A DNA stretch of 64,000 bases from Paraburkholderia dilworthii (GTDB lineage: Bacteria; Pseudomonadota; Gammaproteobacteria; Burkholderiales; Burkholderiaceae): NCBI RefSeq assembly GCF_000472525.1, contig NZ_AWZT01000008.1, forward strand, positions 62,210-126,209, given 5' to 3'. The notes beneath the pieces were generated by a model. The model did not search any database, was not told the origin of the DNA, and saw nothing but the letters and a program-made list of their open reading frames with translations. Position 1 is the first letter of the stretch. The number at the start of each line of letters is the position of its first letter. The translations under genes were made by a program, and so were the position numbers. Shown here piece after piece: positions 27,119 through 39,103 of the stretch.

Positions 27119-29431
27119 ATGGCAAAAGCTCCTTATTCCGCGAGCGCGCAGGCATTGCCGCACCGCATGTCGCGCCTCTTCACCGAAATCCGTTGGATTC
27201 TGCAGGTCGCGCTCGGCGTTTTCCTGCTGATGGCGCTCGTCAGCTACAGCCGGCGCGATCCGAGTTGGACGCACGCCGCGCAGGTCGACCACATTGCAAA
27301 CTGGGCCGGCCGCGTGGGCGCGTGGACGTCGGACATTCTGCTACTGCTGTTTGGCCTGTCCGCGTACTGGTGGATCGTGCTGCTCGGTCGCCATATCTCC
27401 GCGAACTACAAGCGCATCACCCGTCACGAAGAATTGCAGGAAGACGCGCCGCGCGACGTCAGCTGGCTTGCGGACGCCTTTGCATTCATGCTCGTGCTGC
27501 TCGCCTGCGACGGCATCGAAGCGTTGCGCATGTGGTCGCTCAAGGTGCAGTTGCCGCGCGCGCCGGGCGGCGTGATCGGGGAGGCGGTCGCGCGCGGCGT
27601 GTCGCATGCGCTTGGTTTCACGGGCGGCACGCTGGCGCTGCTGATCGTGCTCGGCATTGGCTTGTCGCTGTATTTCCGCTTTTCGTGGCTGTCGGTGTCG
27701 GAGAAGGTCGGCGAGTCGATCATTTCGGCAGTGACCTTCGCGAAGCTGCGCCGCGAAGCCGGGCGCGATCGCAAACTGGGCGAAGCCGCCGCGGTGAAGC
27801 GCGAAGGCAAGGTCGAAAAGGGCCGCGTGCGGATCGAGGAACACGAGCCCGTCGTGATCGTGCCGCCGGTTGTTACGCCGGCCAAGTCGGAGCGCGTCGA
27901 AAAAGAACGGCAAGTGCCGCTCTTTACCGATCTGCCGGGCGATTCCACGTTGCCGCCTATCTCGCTGCTCGATCCGGCGCCCGCCGCGCAGGAAACCATC
28001 TCGGCCGATACGCTCGAATTCACCTCGCGTCTGATCGAGAAAAAGCTCAAGGATTTCGGCGTCGAAGTGAGCGTGGTCGCCGCGTATCCAGGGCCGGTCG
28101 TCACGCGCTACGAGATCGAGCCGGCCACCGGCGTGAAGGGCAGCCAGATCGTGAATCTGGCGAAAGACCTCGCGCGTTCGCTGTCGCTCGTGTCGATCCG
28201 CGTTGTCGAAACGATTCCGGGCAAGAATTTCATGGCGCTCGAATTGCCGAATCAGCGCCGTCAGACCGTGAGCCTCTCTGAGATTCTCGGCTCGGCGGTG
28301 TATGCGGATGCCGCGTCGCCGCTCACTATGGGGCTCGGCAAGGATATCGGCGGCAAGCCGGTATGCGCGGACCTCGCGAAAATGCCTCACCTGCTGGTCG
28401 CGGGCACGACCGGTTCGGGCAAGTCGGTCGGCATCAACGCGATGATTCTGTCGCTGCTCTATAAGGCGAGCGCGGATCAGGTCCGCATGATCCTGATCGA
28501 TCCGAAGATGCTCGAAATGAGCGTGTACGAAGGCATTCCGCATCTGCTGTGTCCGGTCGTGACGGATATGCGTCAGGCCGGTCACGCGCTCAATTGGGCG
28601 GTCGCCGAAATGGAGCGCCGCTACAAGCTGATGAGCAAGCTCGGCGTGCGTAATCTCGCCGGCTACAACAACAAGATCGACGAAGCGGCCAAGCGCGAAG
28701 AAAAGCTGCCGAACCCGTTCAGCCTCACGCCCGACGAGCCGGAACCGCTCACGCGCCTACCCAACATCGTGATCGTGATCGACGAACTTGCGGACCTGAT
28801 GATGGTGGTCGGCAAGAAGGTCGAGGAACTGATCGCGCGGATCGCGCAGAAGGCGCGCGCGGCGGGCATCCACCTGATTCTCGCCACGCAGCGTCCGTCG
28901 GTCGACGTGATCACCGGGCTCATCAAGGCCAACGTGCCGACGCGGATGGCGTTCCAGGTGTCGTCCAAAATCGACTCGCGCACGATTCTCGACCAGCAGG
29001 GCGCGGAATCGCTGCTCGGCATGGGCGACATGCTCTACCTGCCGCCGGGCAGCGGCTTGCCGGTGCGCGTGCACGGCGCGTTCGTGTCGGACGAGGAAGT
29101 GCATCGCGTTGTCGACAAGCTGAAGGAGCAGGGGGAGCCGAACTATATCGAGGGCATCCTGGAAGGCGGCGTGACGGGCGAGGGCGACGAAGGCTCGGCG
29201 GGCGCTGGAGGCGGATCGGGCGATGGCGAGTCGGACCCGCTCTACGATCAGGCGGTGGACGTGGTGTTGAAAAACAAGCGCGCGTCGATCTCGCTGGTGC
29301 AACGGCATTTGCGCATCGGCTACAACCGCGCGGCGCGTCTGCTCGAACAAATGGAAAATTCCGGTGTGGTCTCGGCGATGTCGTCGAACGGCAATCGCGA
29401 GATTCTGGCGCCGGCGCGCGAGGCGGAGTAG
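27119..29431 (+). CDS. ftsK: DNA translocase FtsK
   Basis: This septal DNA pump clears and orients the terminus region and activates XerCD recombination. The 770-residue protein has four membrane segments in residues 1-190, a short charged linker, then the RecA-like motor with Walker A GTTGSGKS at residues 429-436, Walker [14 protein letters not shown] and [19 protein letters not shown]. It ends with a C-terminal gamma winged helix ([33 protein letters not shown]) that reads KOPS sites. The linker is short compared with E. coli FtsK, as in many beta-proteobacteria. It is the only ftsK seen here. Adjacent lolA downstream matches the common ftsK-lolA-rarA-serS order. Confidence 0.97.
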   Translation: MAKAPYSASAQALPHRMSRLFTEIRWILQVALGVFLLMALVSYSRRDPSWTHAAQVDHIANWAGRVGAWTSDILLLLFGLSAYWWIVLLGRHISANYKRITRHEELQEDAPRDVSWLADAFAFMLVLLACDGIEALRMWSLKVQLPRAPGGVIGEAVARGVSHALGFTGGTLALLIVLGIGLSLYFRFSWLSVSEKVGESIISAVTFAKLRREAGRDRKLGEAAAVKREGKVEKGRVRIEEHEPVVIVPPVVTPAKSERVEKERQVPLFTDLPGDSTLPPISLLDPAPAAQETISADTLEFTSRLIEKKLKDFGVEVSVVAAYPGPVVTRYEIEPATGVKGSQIVNLAKDLARSLSLVSIRVVETIPGKNFMALELPNQRRQTVSLSEILGSAVYADAASPLTMGLGKDIGGKPVCADLAKMPHLLVAGTTGSGKSVGINAMILSLLYKASADQVRMILIDPKMLEMSVYEGIPHLLCPVVTDMRQAGHALNWAVAEMERRYKLMSKLGVRNLAGYNNKIDEAAKREEKLPNPFSLTPDEPEPLTRLPNIVIVIDELADLMMVVGKKVEELIARIAQKARAAGIHLILATQRPSVDVITGLIKANVPTRMAFQVSSKIDSRTILDQQGAESLLGMGDMLYLPPGSGLPVRVHGAFVSDEEVHRVVDKLKEQGEPNYIEGILEGGVTGEGDEGSAGAGGGSGDGESDPLYDQAVDVVLKNKRASISLVQRHLRIGYNRAARLLEQMENSGVVSAMSSNGNREILAPAREAE

Positions 29432-29814
29432 CCGTTATGGCGTGAGGCAAGTGGCCAGTGTTTCTGTGCCGCTTGCCTCGCTGACTTCCGGGGTTGACCT
29501 TTAGTGCTTGCTTGCAACGGTGGCTTCTGCGGCCTGATCTACCGTCTGCTTTGAAGGCTCGCTTCGAAGGTCCGCTTCGAAGGTCCGTCGCGGCTGGTTC
29601 TAAGGCTGGTTCTAAGGCCCGTTTAAGACAGCCTGCCTAAGCTCTGCGATAAGCGTAGCAATGCAGGCCGCAAAGATCCAGGCCTCACGCGTTGGCCGGG
29701 AGCCTCGCGCAGCAGCCTCGCACTGTGTTCACCGCCACCGGCAAACACGCTTATGTCGATGCGCCGCCAACATCGCGGTCGCTCAACGAATTCAAATCAA
29801 GGGAGAAAAACCAT
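29432..29814. other. Intergenic region ftsK-lolA with short tandem repeats
   Basis: No gene is supported in these 383 bases. Two small tandem duplications lie side by side: GCTTCGAAGGTCC x2 (29561-29586) and GGCTGGTTCTAA x2 (29592-29615). The lolA ribosome site GGGAGA ends the region. Confidence 0.6.
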
Positions 29815-30546
29815 ATGCAGCTATTCGTGCAGCAGCATGCTCAATACAGTAGCGTGGGCCGATTCGCCCGGGCAATCGCGCGTAGCGTCGGCACGGTGGC
29901 GATCGGCGCGTCGATGCTCGTCGCTTCGCAGGCTTTTGCGAGCGGCACCGAGCAACTAAAGGCGTTCGTCGCGCAAGTTCATTCGGCTCGCGGCACTTTC
30001 GTGCAGCAGGAAGTGCGTGCGCCCAGCAAGGCGCAAGCGGCAAGCGGCGCAAGCGGCGTGCTGTCCACCACGGGCGGCGGCAAGAACGGCACGTCGAGCG
30101 GAACCTTCACGTTCGCGCGTCCCGGCAAGTTCATCTGGCAATACGAAAAACCCTACGCGCAATTGTTGCAGGCAGACGGCGACAAGCTCTACGTGTACGA
30201 CAAGGATCTGAACCAAGTGACGGTGCGAAGCCTCGGCGGCGCGCTTGGCGCGAGCCCGGCGGCGATCCTGTTCGGCAGCAACGACCTGGACAAGAACTTC
30301 ACGTTGCGCGATGCGGGTGTGAAGGCCGGCATCGACTGGCTCGAACTCACGCCGAAAGCGAAAGACACGCAGTTCCAGCGCGTGGGCATCGGCTTCAAGG
30401 ACGGCAATCTGCAAGCAATGGAACTGCACGACGTGTTCGGCAACGTGACGTTGTTGACGTTCTCGAACATCCAGAAAAATCCGCCGCTGCCCGCCGACGC
30501 GTTCAAGTTCACCGTGCCGAAAGGCGCTGACGTGATTAACGGCTAG
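29815..30546 (+). CDS. lolA: Outer-membrane lipoprotein carrier protein LolA
   Basis: This periplasmic chaperone carries lipoproteins from LolCDE to LolB. The 243-residue precursor has a long signal sequence ending [12 protein letters not shown] (about residue 42). The mature LolA fold shows [49 protein letters not shown] and [15 protein letters not shown] Ser/Gly/Lys-rich insert ([19 protein letters not shown]) between the first strands is longer than in E. coli. The ATG at 29815 after GGGAGA is preferred to upstream in-frame starts. A terminator follows. Confidence 0.95.
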   Translation: MQLFVQQHAQYSSVGRFARAIARSVGTVAIGASMLVASQAFASGTEQLKAFVAQVHSARGTFVQQEVRAPSKAQAASGASGVLSTTGGGKNGTSSGTFTFARPGKFIWQYEKPYAQLLQADGDKLYVYDKDLNQVTVRSLGGALGASPAAILFGSNDLDKNFTLRDAGVKAGIDWLELTPKAKDTQFQRVGIGFKDGNLQAMELHDVFGNVTLLTFSNIQKNPPLPADAFKFTVPKGADVING

Positions 30547-30576
30547 TCCGCTGCCGTGGGTTAATGTTGGCAAGAA

Positions 30577-30602
30577 GCCGCGCTGGACGCGCGGCTTTTT
30601 TT
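30577..30602 (+). terminator. Terminator of lolA
   Basis: GCCGCGC (30577-30583) pairs with GCGCGGC (30589-30595) over a 5-nt loop, followed by seven T. Confidence 0.9.
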
Positions 30603-30682
30603 ATCGCCGTTACAGTGCAGACGCAGCGCCGAGAGGAGCGCCGACAGAGGTGCCGTTAGCGCTGCCGACAGAGCCGCCGATA

Positions 30683-30732
30683 GCACCCGACAGCACCCGA
30701 CAGCACCCGACAGCACCCGACAGCACCCGACA
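30683..30732. repeat. Decamer tandem repeat GCACCCGACA x5
   Basis: Five exact copies lie between the lolA terminator and the end of a LysR gene. The flanks (GCCGACAGAG, GCCGATAGC) look like decayed copies, so the tract may be older and longer. Confidence 0.85.
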
Positions 30733-30749
30733 GACGACCGATAAGCACG

Positions 30750-31661
30750 CTACGCGTTCACTTCCAGCGCGTGCGCGGCCTTCATATCGTCGATGAACGC
30801 TTCCACGATATCCGTTCGATGTTGCCGTGTCCGCGTGACCATATGAAACGCGACGCGATAGCGCATCAGCGCGGGATTCAACGCCGAGAGCAGCCCTTGC
30901 TCGACGAACGGCGCCGCGAAGTGTCCCGGCAGATAGCCGAGGTGGTGCCCGGACAGCACGAGCATGGCGACCGCTTCCATGTTGTCGGCGACCGCGGTGA
31001 CGTTGCGCGGGCTTGTCGAACTTTCGGCTTCAGGCAACGGGTAGCTGCGCCACGCCCATTCGTGCGCCGCGGCTTGCTCGGGCGACAGCTTACCGGCTGA
31101 CGCAAACAGCGCATGCCCCTTCGCACAATACGCAAACTGATCCTCAGCGAACACTTCGGTGTATTCGAGCGACGGCACGCGATGCCAGAAATAGCCGATG
31201 CCGACCTGAATCCGGCCGTTGAGCAGCAGCTCTTCGAGCTCGCCGGGCGAGCGCACCAGAATCGAAAATCTCACCGACTGATCACGCGAACGAAATCGGC
31301 CGATCGCGTCGCTGATACGCGCGCTTGCCGATACCGGCGTGTGCCCGATCATCCCGATGTCGAGCGTGCCCACGAGCTTGCGGCCGACGTTGCGCGCCTG
31401 CATGCCGAAGCTGTCGACCGCATCGAGCAGCGCGCGAGCGGCATCGACGAACTGTTCGCCGCGCGCGCTCAGACGAAAGCCGCCGCGGCCGCGTTCGCAT
31501 AGCCGATAACCGAGGCGCGTTTCGAGTGTGGCGAGTTGTGTGCTGATGGTCGACTGGCCCACGTTGAGCGTGACTTGCGCCGGCGAGACGCCGCCCGCGT
31601 CGACAATCGCGAGAAACACGCGGATGAGCCGCAGATCGAGGTCGGTGAGTTGGGAGAACAT
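30750..31661 (-). CDS. LysR-family transcriptional regulator
   Basis: The 303-residue LysR protein has an HTH in residues ~5-65 (LTDLDLRLIRVFLAIVDAGGVSPAQVTLNVGQSTISTQLATLE split across the window, then LGYRLCERGRGGF) followed by an effector domain. It is transcribed away from the ureohydrolase gene with a 184-base gap, a classical regulator-target arrangement. Control of guanidino-compound catabolism is therefore inferred, as with GbuR/GpuR in pseudomonads. Confidence 0.92.
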   Translation of the reverse strand: MFSQLTDLDLRLIRVFLAIVDAGGVSPAQVTLNVGQSTISTQLATLETRLGYRLCERGRGGFRLSARGEQFVDAARALLDAVDSFGMQARNVGRKLVGTLDIGMIGHTPVSASARISDAIGRFRSRDQSVRFSILVRSPGELEELLLNGRIQVGIGYFWHRVPSLEYTEVFAEDQFAYCAKGHALFASAGKLSPEQAAAHEWAWRSYPLPEAESSTSPRNVTAVADNMEAVAMLVLSGHHLGYLPGHFAAPFVEQGLLSALNPALMRYRVAFHMVTRTRQHRTDIVEAFIDDMKAAHALEVNA

Positions 31662-31845
31662 GCGTCAGAATACATCGCTGAGGATCGATGTAAAGGTTAT
31701 TGCGCGGCTATTTTAAGTTGGCGATAAGTGCTCAAGAATGCGGATTCACCCGGCGTCCGGGCGTTCAGATTGCCTTTCGAACGTTCGTCTTCAGCCGGTT
31801 TGCAGATTCCCCATCCGCTGCGTTTTCTTTCATGGCCGAGCCACG

Positions 31846-32835
31846 ATGAATACTTCCTCTTTCATTTCTCCCGAAGCCGGCGAACGGCCGCAGCCGCTGT
31901 CCGGCAATGCGATGCCGCGCTGCGGCGGCATTGCGACGATGATGCGGCTGCCGAACGTCGGCTCGGCCGACGGATTCGACGCGTGTTTCGTCGGCGTGCC
32001 GTTCGATCTCGGTACGTCCAACCGCACCGGCGCGCGCTTCGGGCCGCGCCAGATCCGCAGCGAATCGGTGCTGCTGCGCCCCTACAACATGGCGACGCGC
32101 GCGGCGCCCTTCGATTCCCTGCGAGTCGCGGATCTCGGCGATGTCGCGATCAATCCGTACAACCTGCACGATTCGATCGCGCGCATCGAAACCGCTTACG
32201 ACGAAATACTCCAGCACGATTGCAAACCGGTCACGCTCGGCGGCGATCACACGATCGCGCTGCCGATTCTGCGCGCGATTCATCGCAAGCACGGCAAGGT
32301 CGGCCTGATCCACGTCGACGCGCACGCGGACGTCAACGACACGATGATGGGCGAGAAAATCGCGCACGGCACGCCGTTTCGTCGCGCGGTGGAAGAAGGG
32401 CTGCTCGATTGCGAGCGCGTCGTGCAAATCGGTTTGCGCGGCACCGGCTACGCGGCGGAAGATTTCGACTGGTGCCGCGACCAGGGCTTCGAAGTGGTGC
32501 AGGCCGAGGCCTGCTGGAACCAGTCGCTGACGCCGTTGATGGCGCGCGTGCGCGAGCGTATGGGCGATGGCCCGGTCTACATCACATTTGATATCGACGG
32601 TATCGACCCGGCGTTTGCGCCCGGCACCGGCACGCCGGAAATCGCCGGGCTGACTGTGCCGCAGGCGCTCGAGATCATTCGTGGCGCGCGCGGCTTGAAC
32701 ATCGTCGGCTGGGATCTGGTGGAGGTTGCGCCGCCGTACGATCCGTTCGGCACGACGGCGCTGCTTGCCGCGAATCTCGCGTTCGAGTTGTTGTGCGTGC
32801 TGCCGGGCGTCGAATATCGGATGGCTGCTCGCTGA
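31846..32835 (+). CDS. speB: Ureohydrolase: agmatinase/guanidinobutyrase family
   Basis: The 329-residue binuclear-manganese ureohydrolase carries all three metal motifs: GGDHTIALP, HVDAHADVND and FDIDGIDPAFAPGTGTPE. It splits a guanidino group to urea plus an amine. The N-terminal MPRCGGIATMMRLP and the overall sequence resemble Pseudomonas guanidinobutyrase/guanidinopropionase (GbuA/GpuA) more than E. coli SpeB, so 4-guanidinobutyrate is a likely substrate; agmatine is the alternative. The ATG at 31846 is chosen over an upstream in-frame start because homology begins there. The divergent LysR gene and the convergent NCS1 permease make a plausible uptake-degradation unit. Confidence 0.92.
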   Translation: MNTSSFISPEAGERPQPLSGNAMPRCGGIATMMRLPNVGSADGFDACFVGVPFDLGTSNRTGARFGPRQIRSESVLLRPYNMATRAAPFDSLRVADLGDVAINPYNLHDSIARIETAYDEILQHDCKPVTLGGDHTIALPILRAIHRKHGKVGLIHVDAHADVNDTMMGEKIAHGTPFRRAVEEGLLDCERVVQIGLRGTGYAAEDFDWCRDQGFEVVQAEACWNQSLTPLMARVRERMGDGPVYITFDIDGIDPAFAPGTGTPEIAGLTVPQALEIIRGARGLNIVGWDLVEVAPPYDPFGTTALLAANLAFELLCVLPGVEYRMAAR

Positions 32836-32886
32836 GTTCTGTCGCCATGCCATCCGATGCGCCGTGCGACGCCGCGCATCGCAACG

Positions 32887-32912
32887 AAAAGGCCTGCAAA
32901 TGCAGGCCTTTT
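32887..32912. terminator. Bidirectional terminator
   Basis: AAAAGGCCTGCA (32887-32898) and TGCAGGCCTTTT (32901-32912) are perfect 12-bp arms with a tiny loop. It serves the convergent ureohydrolase and permease genes. Confidence 0.8.
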
Positions 32913-32936
32913 CTTCACCACGGCGGATTTACAGGT

Positions 32937-34253
32937 TCACGCATAAGCGGTTTTACGCGTCGACACGAACGCCAGATAACACACCGCGCCGATCACGAGC
33001 GCAGGCAACGTTGCGCCGAGATTCGGCAGCCATTGGTTAATCGCCTGATAAGCGGCAATGCCGATCACCCACGCGATAAACGCGCTCAGGTGCCAGCCGC
33101 CCGAGAAGCCGTAGCGGCCGCGCACGTCGCCGAGCACGGCGGCTTCGATACGGCGCTTGCGCACGATGAAGTGATCGACCAGCACCACGCCGAAAAGCGG
33201 CGCGAACACGGAGCCGATCAACAGAAGGAAGTTCTGATACTTCGCCATCGGTATAAGCAACGCGATCAACGTGCACAGCGCGCCGAATGCGGCCGACAGC
33301 ATCGGCACGCTGCCGCGCGCCCAGAACGTGCCGGTCGAAACCGCTGCCGAATGAATGTCGGCGAATGCGTTGTCCACTTCGTCGATCAGGACGAGCAGCA
33401 ACGCGAGCCCGCCACCGGCTTGCGCGAGCGCGCTTGTCAGCAGCGCGTCGCCGCCGCCCGCGGCGAGCCCGTAGACCGCGCCCAACGCATAGAACCAGAT
33501 GTTCGCAATGCCGTAGCCGAGCAGTGTGCCGCGAAACGTGTCGCCGGCGCGGCGGCCAAAGCGCGTGTAATCCGCGATCAACGGCAGCCAGGAAAGCGGC
33601 ATTGCCACCACGAGGTCGATGGCGCCGCCGAACGGCATCTCGCCTGTGCCGGGGCGGCGCATCATCGCGCTAAGGTCGTGTTGCGCGAGCAGACTCCACG
33701 TGAGCCATGCCGCGCCCGCGAGCAGCAGCCAGATGCCCCATGTGCGCAGAAAGCGCCGCACGAACGAGAGCGGCCCGCTGATTGCGAGCAGCGTCGCCAG
33801 CAGGCCGAAGATGACGGTCCAGATCAGCGGCATCGAGAGGCCGAAGGCTTGCTTCGCGAGGGCGTCGGCGGAATCGCGCATCACGATCACTTCGAACGAA
33901 CCCCAGCCGACCAGTTGCACGGCGTTCAGCACCGCGGGCACCGACGCGCCGCGCACGCCGAGCGTCGGACGCAGCGAGGACATCGCGGCGAGCCCGGTGT
34001 CCGTGCCGATCACGCCTGCCAGCGCCAGCAGAACCACGCCGATGACGCTGCCAATCACGATGGCCAGCAATGCATGCGGCAGCGAGAGCCCCGGCACCAG
34101 CAGCGCGCCGGCTTGCGCGACCAGCAGGCCGATGCCGAGCGAGAACCAGAGCGCGAAGGCGTCGCCGGTACGGAATGCGCGGCGCGCGTCGGGCACCGGT
34201 GTGAGCGGTGCGTAGGTGGAACCGGCGTCGCCGGCGAGTGGATCTTGTGCCAT
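32937..34253 (-). CDS. NCS1-family cytosine/purine-type permease
   Basis: The 438-residue inner-membrane transporter has about 12 hydrophobic segments and CodB-like features (FALWFSLGIGLLVAQAG, SVIGVVLLALAGVIGTDTGLAAM, SWLPLIADYTRFGRRAGDTF). NCS1 carriers import nucleobases, allantoin, hydantoins and related compounds with H+ or Na+. Because it abuts a guanidino-compound hydrolase, uptake of such a compound is possible, but the substrate cannot be determined from sequence. Confidence 0.88.
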   Translation of the reverse strand: MAQDPLAGDAGSTYAPLTPVPDARRAFRTGDAFALWFSLGIGLLVAQAGALLVPGLSLPHALLAIVIGSVIGVVLLALAGVIGTDTGLAAMSSLRPTLGVRGASVPAVLNAVQLVGWGSFEVIVMRDSADALAKQAFGLSMPLIWTVIFGLLATLLAISGPLSFVRRFLRTWGIWLLLAGAAWLTWSLLAQHDLSAMMRRPGTGEMPFGGAIDLVVAMPLSWLPLIADYTRFGRRAGDTFRGTLLGYGIANIWFYALGAVYGLAAGGGDALLTSALAQAGGGLALLLVLIDEVDNAFADIHSAAVSTGTFWARGSVPMLSAAFGALCTLIALLIPMAKYQNFLLLIGSVFAPLFGVVLVDHFIVRKRRIEAAVLGDVRGRYGFSGGWHLSAFIAWVIGIAAYQAINQWLPNLGATLPALVIGAVCYLAFVSTRKTAYA

Positions 34254-34563
34254 CGGGTGAGTGTCCGTAAGTCGTGTGTGTTGCTGTTACCGGCTGCTTG
34301 CGTTACTGCGGTTGTCGGTGCTCGTGCTGCTGCGTTATTGCTGCGCTATCGCGGCTTTGGTCCTCTTGTCGGCGAGATCGCGCCCCGTCCAAGATGCGCC
34401 GCGCTCGCTCATGCGCCGTCACTGTCATAATGCAGGACGTTGCCCGCGCCTTTCTCGTGCAGGCTTTGCGCTCGTCCGGCAGCACGCCGCCTTCAGGCCG
34501 ATCTTCACACGGACCATCGCGCGGACCGCGTCCGGAAAAGCCGAGATTATCCCCAAAAACGCC
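34254..34563. other. Intergenic region permease-rarA
   Basis: Divergent promoter region of 310 bases with no supported gene. The long open frame entering rarA from here is Cys/Leu/Arg-rich noise. Confidence 0.5.
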
Positions 34564-37234
<2,671 letters not shown>

Positions 37235-37302
37235 CTGGTTTGGGCTGATGCCACGGCGTGATCGGATTGCCAGGTCTCTTCGAAATTTTTCGACAAAGGG
37301 AC

Positions 37303-37331
37303 TTGGAAATCCAAATCAGCTGTTCTATAAT
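37303..37331 (+). promoter_or_regulatory. Predicted promoter of tRNA-Ser
   Basis: TTGGAA (37303-37308), a 17-base spacer and a perfect TATAAT (37326-37331) lie 70 bases before the mature tRNA 5' end. Confidence 0.75.
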
Positions 37332-37400
37332 CTTTCTCTCTCAAGCAACGACCCGCTTGAATCTGACAAAACCGCCTCATTGCGGCAAGTCGGAAAACAC

Positions 37401-37490
37401 GGAAAGGTGGCAGAGTGGTCGAATGCGCCGGACTCGAAATCCGGTGTACCTTTAGGGGTACCGTGAGTTCGAATCTCACCCTTTCCGCCA
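37401..37490 (+). tRNA. tRNA-Ser(CGA)
   Basis: The class II tRNA is 90 bases including an encoded CCA. Acceptor arm GGAAAGG/CCTTTCC, discriminator G, anticodon stem CCGGA/TCCGG with loop CTCGAAA (anticodon CGA, reads UCG), a long variable arm (GTACC...GGTAC) typical of tRNA-Ser, and T-loop GTTCGAATC. It marks the left edge of an A+T-richer remnant island, as expected for a tRNA attachment site. Confidence 0.98.
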
Positions 37491-37503
37491 AAGCACATCT
37501 AAA

Positions 37504-37535
37504 AACCCGTAAGTCCAACGACTTACGGGTTTTTT
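37504..37535 (+). terminator. Terminator of tRNA-Ser
   Basis: AACCCGTAAGT (37504-37514) pairs with ACTTACGGGTT (37521-37531), followed by further T residues. Confidence 0.9.
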
Positions 37536-37671
37536 CGTTTTTCGGCCCATCAAATAACCCATCATTGGGCAAAACAAGCGTGCCTTGTTGTGTCTTTTCG
37601 TTCCGCCCGCTACTACTGTACCGAGACGGTGGCGCGATACGTGCCAAATCGTCACCATCCTGGTGGGACCG

Positions 37672-37791
37672 ATGGATACGCATTCGTTCAAAGAAATCAA
37701 CCGACTATGGAGTCTCGTTGATCCGCTGACCGTCGAGCAGCCGGTAGCGTTAATCGCTGGCTTCCACCCGAACTCAATTGATGACACCTGA
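37672..37791 (+). pseudogene. Truncated phage/island-type gene fragment
   Basis: A 39-residue frame (MDTHSFKEINRLWSLVDPLTVEQPVALIAGFHPNSIDDT, shown here in outline only as LTVEQPVALIAG) has the look of the N-terminus of small island-borne proteins that begin with a LTVEQAA-LIAG segment. It stops early; a different frame just after (TENALSEVREVIDRNM) could be its shifted continuation. Function unknown; truncation is inferred from composition and not proved. Confidence 0.3.
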
Positions 37792-37871
37792 CCGAGAATG
37801 CCCTTAGCGAGGTACGAGAGGTAATAGATCGCAATATGTAACTGCGCGCTGGCGATGACGGAATGATGTTG

Positions 37872-37898
37872 AAGCCGACCGTTGTGGTCGGCTTTTTT
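37872..37898 (+). terminator. Terminator within the remnant island
   Basis: AAGCCGACC (37872-37880) pairs with GGTCGGCTT (37886-37894) over 5 bases and is followed by TTTT. It may have ended the truncated gene upstream. Confidence 0.8.
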
Positions 37899-38171
37899 GT
37901 TAGCGGCAACACAGGATACTACGCGCCCCTGAATCTATGCACGTTGAATATTTTGTCGAAAAGCGGGCAGACGAAATACTTTAGTGCATCGAGCGATGGA
38001 CATTTCTGTTTGCAAAATTGCTCGGGCTTTCGGACTTGTCCGATATTAACGTCCGACACCGCTGGTCATCCTGAAAAACGCAGTGGCGTATCTCAGAGCC
38101 GCCAACCGTACTGACCCAAACTGGCCCCACAGCGGGCTGGTTTACATGGCTTTTCGCCCCCGGAGTTCCGA
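37899..38171. other. Non-coding stretch inside the remnant island
   Basis: About 270 bases, visibly richer in A+T than the flanking core genes. I see no gene; only the GGAG ribosome site of the next frame at its right end. Confidence 0.5.
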
Positions 38172-38678
38172 ATGGCGCAGGACATTTTTATCAAGATTAA
38201 CGGCATTGTCGGCGAGTCTCAGGACGCTCAACACCTTAACGAAATTGATGTAATCGGCTGGCGCTGGAAAGTCTCACAGCAATCGACCATGCTCTCTGGT
38301 TCCGGCGGCGGCGCGGGCAAGGCTGAAAACGTTGGACCGCTTCCGAAAGGGACGTACTAACTTGTTGATCGCCAGTCTGGGGGCTACCTAGGCTTCCTGT
38401 ACGATTGGTGGGATGCGCATGGGTACGGTTCAACCGACAGACGCACTTGGTTCATGCTTTGGAATCCAGCATCGGGCGATACGACCAACATCAATAAGAT
38501 CAAGCGCGGTAATTTCAGGTTGCACCCCAAAGGCCCAATGGGATTGAGTCACGGCTGCATTACGGTCGTGGCCCCTTCCCAGTTCCACCGTCTTCAAAAG
38601 TATATCCGGTCGCGGGGACAGTCCTTGCCAGTGCCAGGCACAACATTGAGAGCCTATGGAACTGTCGAGGTAAAGTGA
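38172..38678 (+). pseudogene. Hcp-Tlde1 (DUF2778) type VI effector chimera, broken by an in-frame stop
   Basis: One continuous frame of 168 codons is interrupted by TAA at 38358-38360 (codon 63). Codons 1-50 are the N-terminus of an Hcp tube protein (MAQDIFIKINGIVGESQDA, ending at the conserved SGSGGGAGK). Codons ~54-168 are a DUF2778/Tlde1 domain: GPLPKGTY[stop]LVDRQSGGYLGFLYDW, KRGNFRLHPKGPMGLSHGC, with catalytic-type His118 and Cys129 in an L,D-transpeptidase-like H...SHGC motif. Tlde1 proteins are T6SS effectors acting on peptidoglycan peptides of rival cells. The other ~110 residues of Hcp are absent, suggesting a deletion fusion. CGGAG precedes the ATG. A TAC/TAT-to-TAA change would explain the stop, since relatives usually have GTYY here. 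Immunity candidate follows directly. Confidence 0.82.
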
Positions 38679-38680
38679 AA

Positions 38681-38980
38681 ATGTCATTTGTGAAAGGGTT
38701 GCTGCGATATATTGCTTGGGTCATGGCGTCAGCTATCGGAGGATGGCAGCTAACGTATGTCATTGCGGTGCTGCCGTTGAATATGCCGATTCTCGTGGAG
38801 ACATTTATTCGGTTCTGCCTATCCGTCACCGGGGCCGAATATCAAGGAAACCCTGAAGATATGGCAACACTTGCCTTGCTCTTCTATTGGACTATAGCTA
38901 CGCTATTCGTCGGCGCGATGCTCTTTCTCTGTTATGTCACGGTACGACACTATCGAGCCGGAAAAGTACCTGGACAGTAA
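38681..38980 (+). CDS. Small membrane protein, candidate immunity to the Tlde1-type effector
   Basis: A 99-residue protein (101 if the overlapping GTG at 38675 is used) with two or three hydrophobic helices (LLRYIAWVMASAIGGWQLTYVIAVLPL; TLALLFYWTIATLFVGAMLFLCYVTV) and a short basic tail. It begins 3 bases after the effector's stop, the usual effector-immunity arrangement. Tlde1 relatives are paired with a membrane-associated immunity protein. No homologue is recognised by sequence, so the immunity role is inferred from position and topology. Unlike the effector, it appears intact. Confidence 0.65.
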   Translation: MSFVKGLLRYIAWVMASAIGGWQLTYVIAVLPLNMPILVETFIRFCLSVTGAEYQGNPEDMATLALLFYWTIATLFVGAMLFLCYVTVRHYRAGKVPGQ

Positions 38981-39103
38981 AGAGCGTGTATCTCAAGCCC
39001 TCCCGGAAGGACACCACTGCGCGGCCTTTCTCGTCAAGCATAGGGCCGCCGCGAGGAAATAGCGCGGGCGACTGCTGACGCGTGGCCGCGCGCAACTCTT
39101 ATG

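Noticed and set aside
37863..38114. 83-codon open frame in the tRNA-Ser island
   Set aside because: It begins inside a rho-independent terminator hairpin and its sequence shows no coding character.
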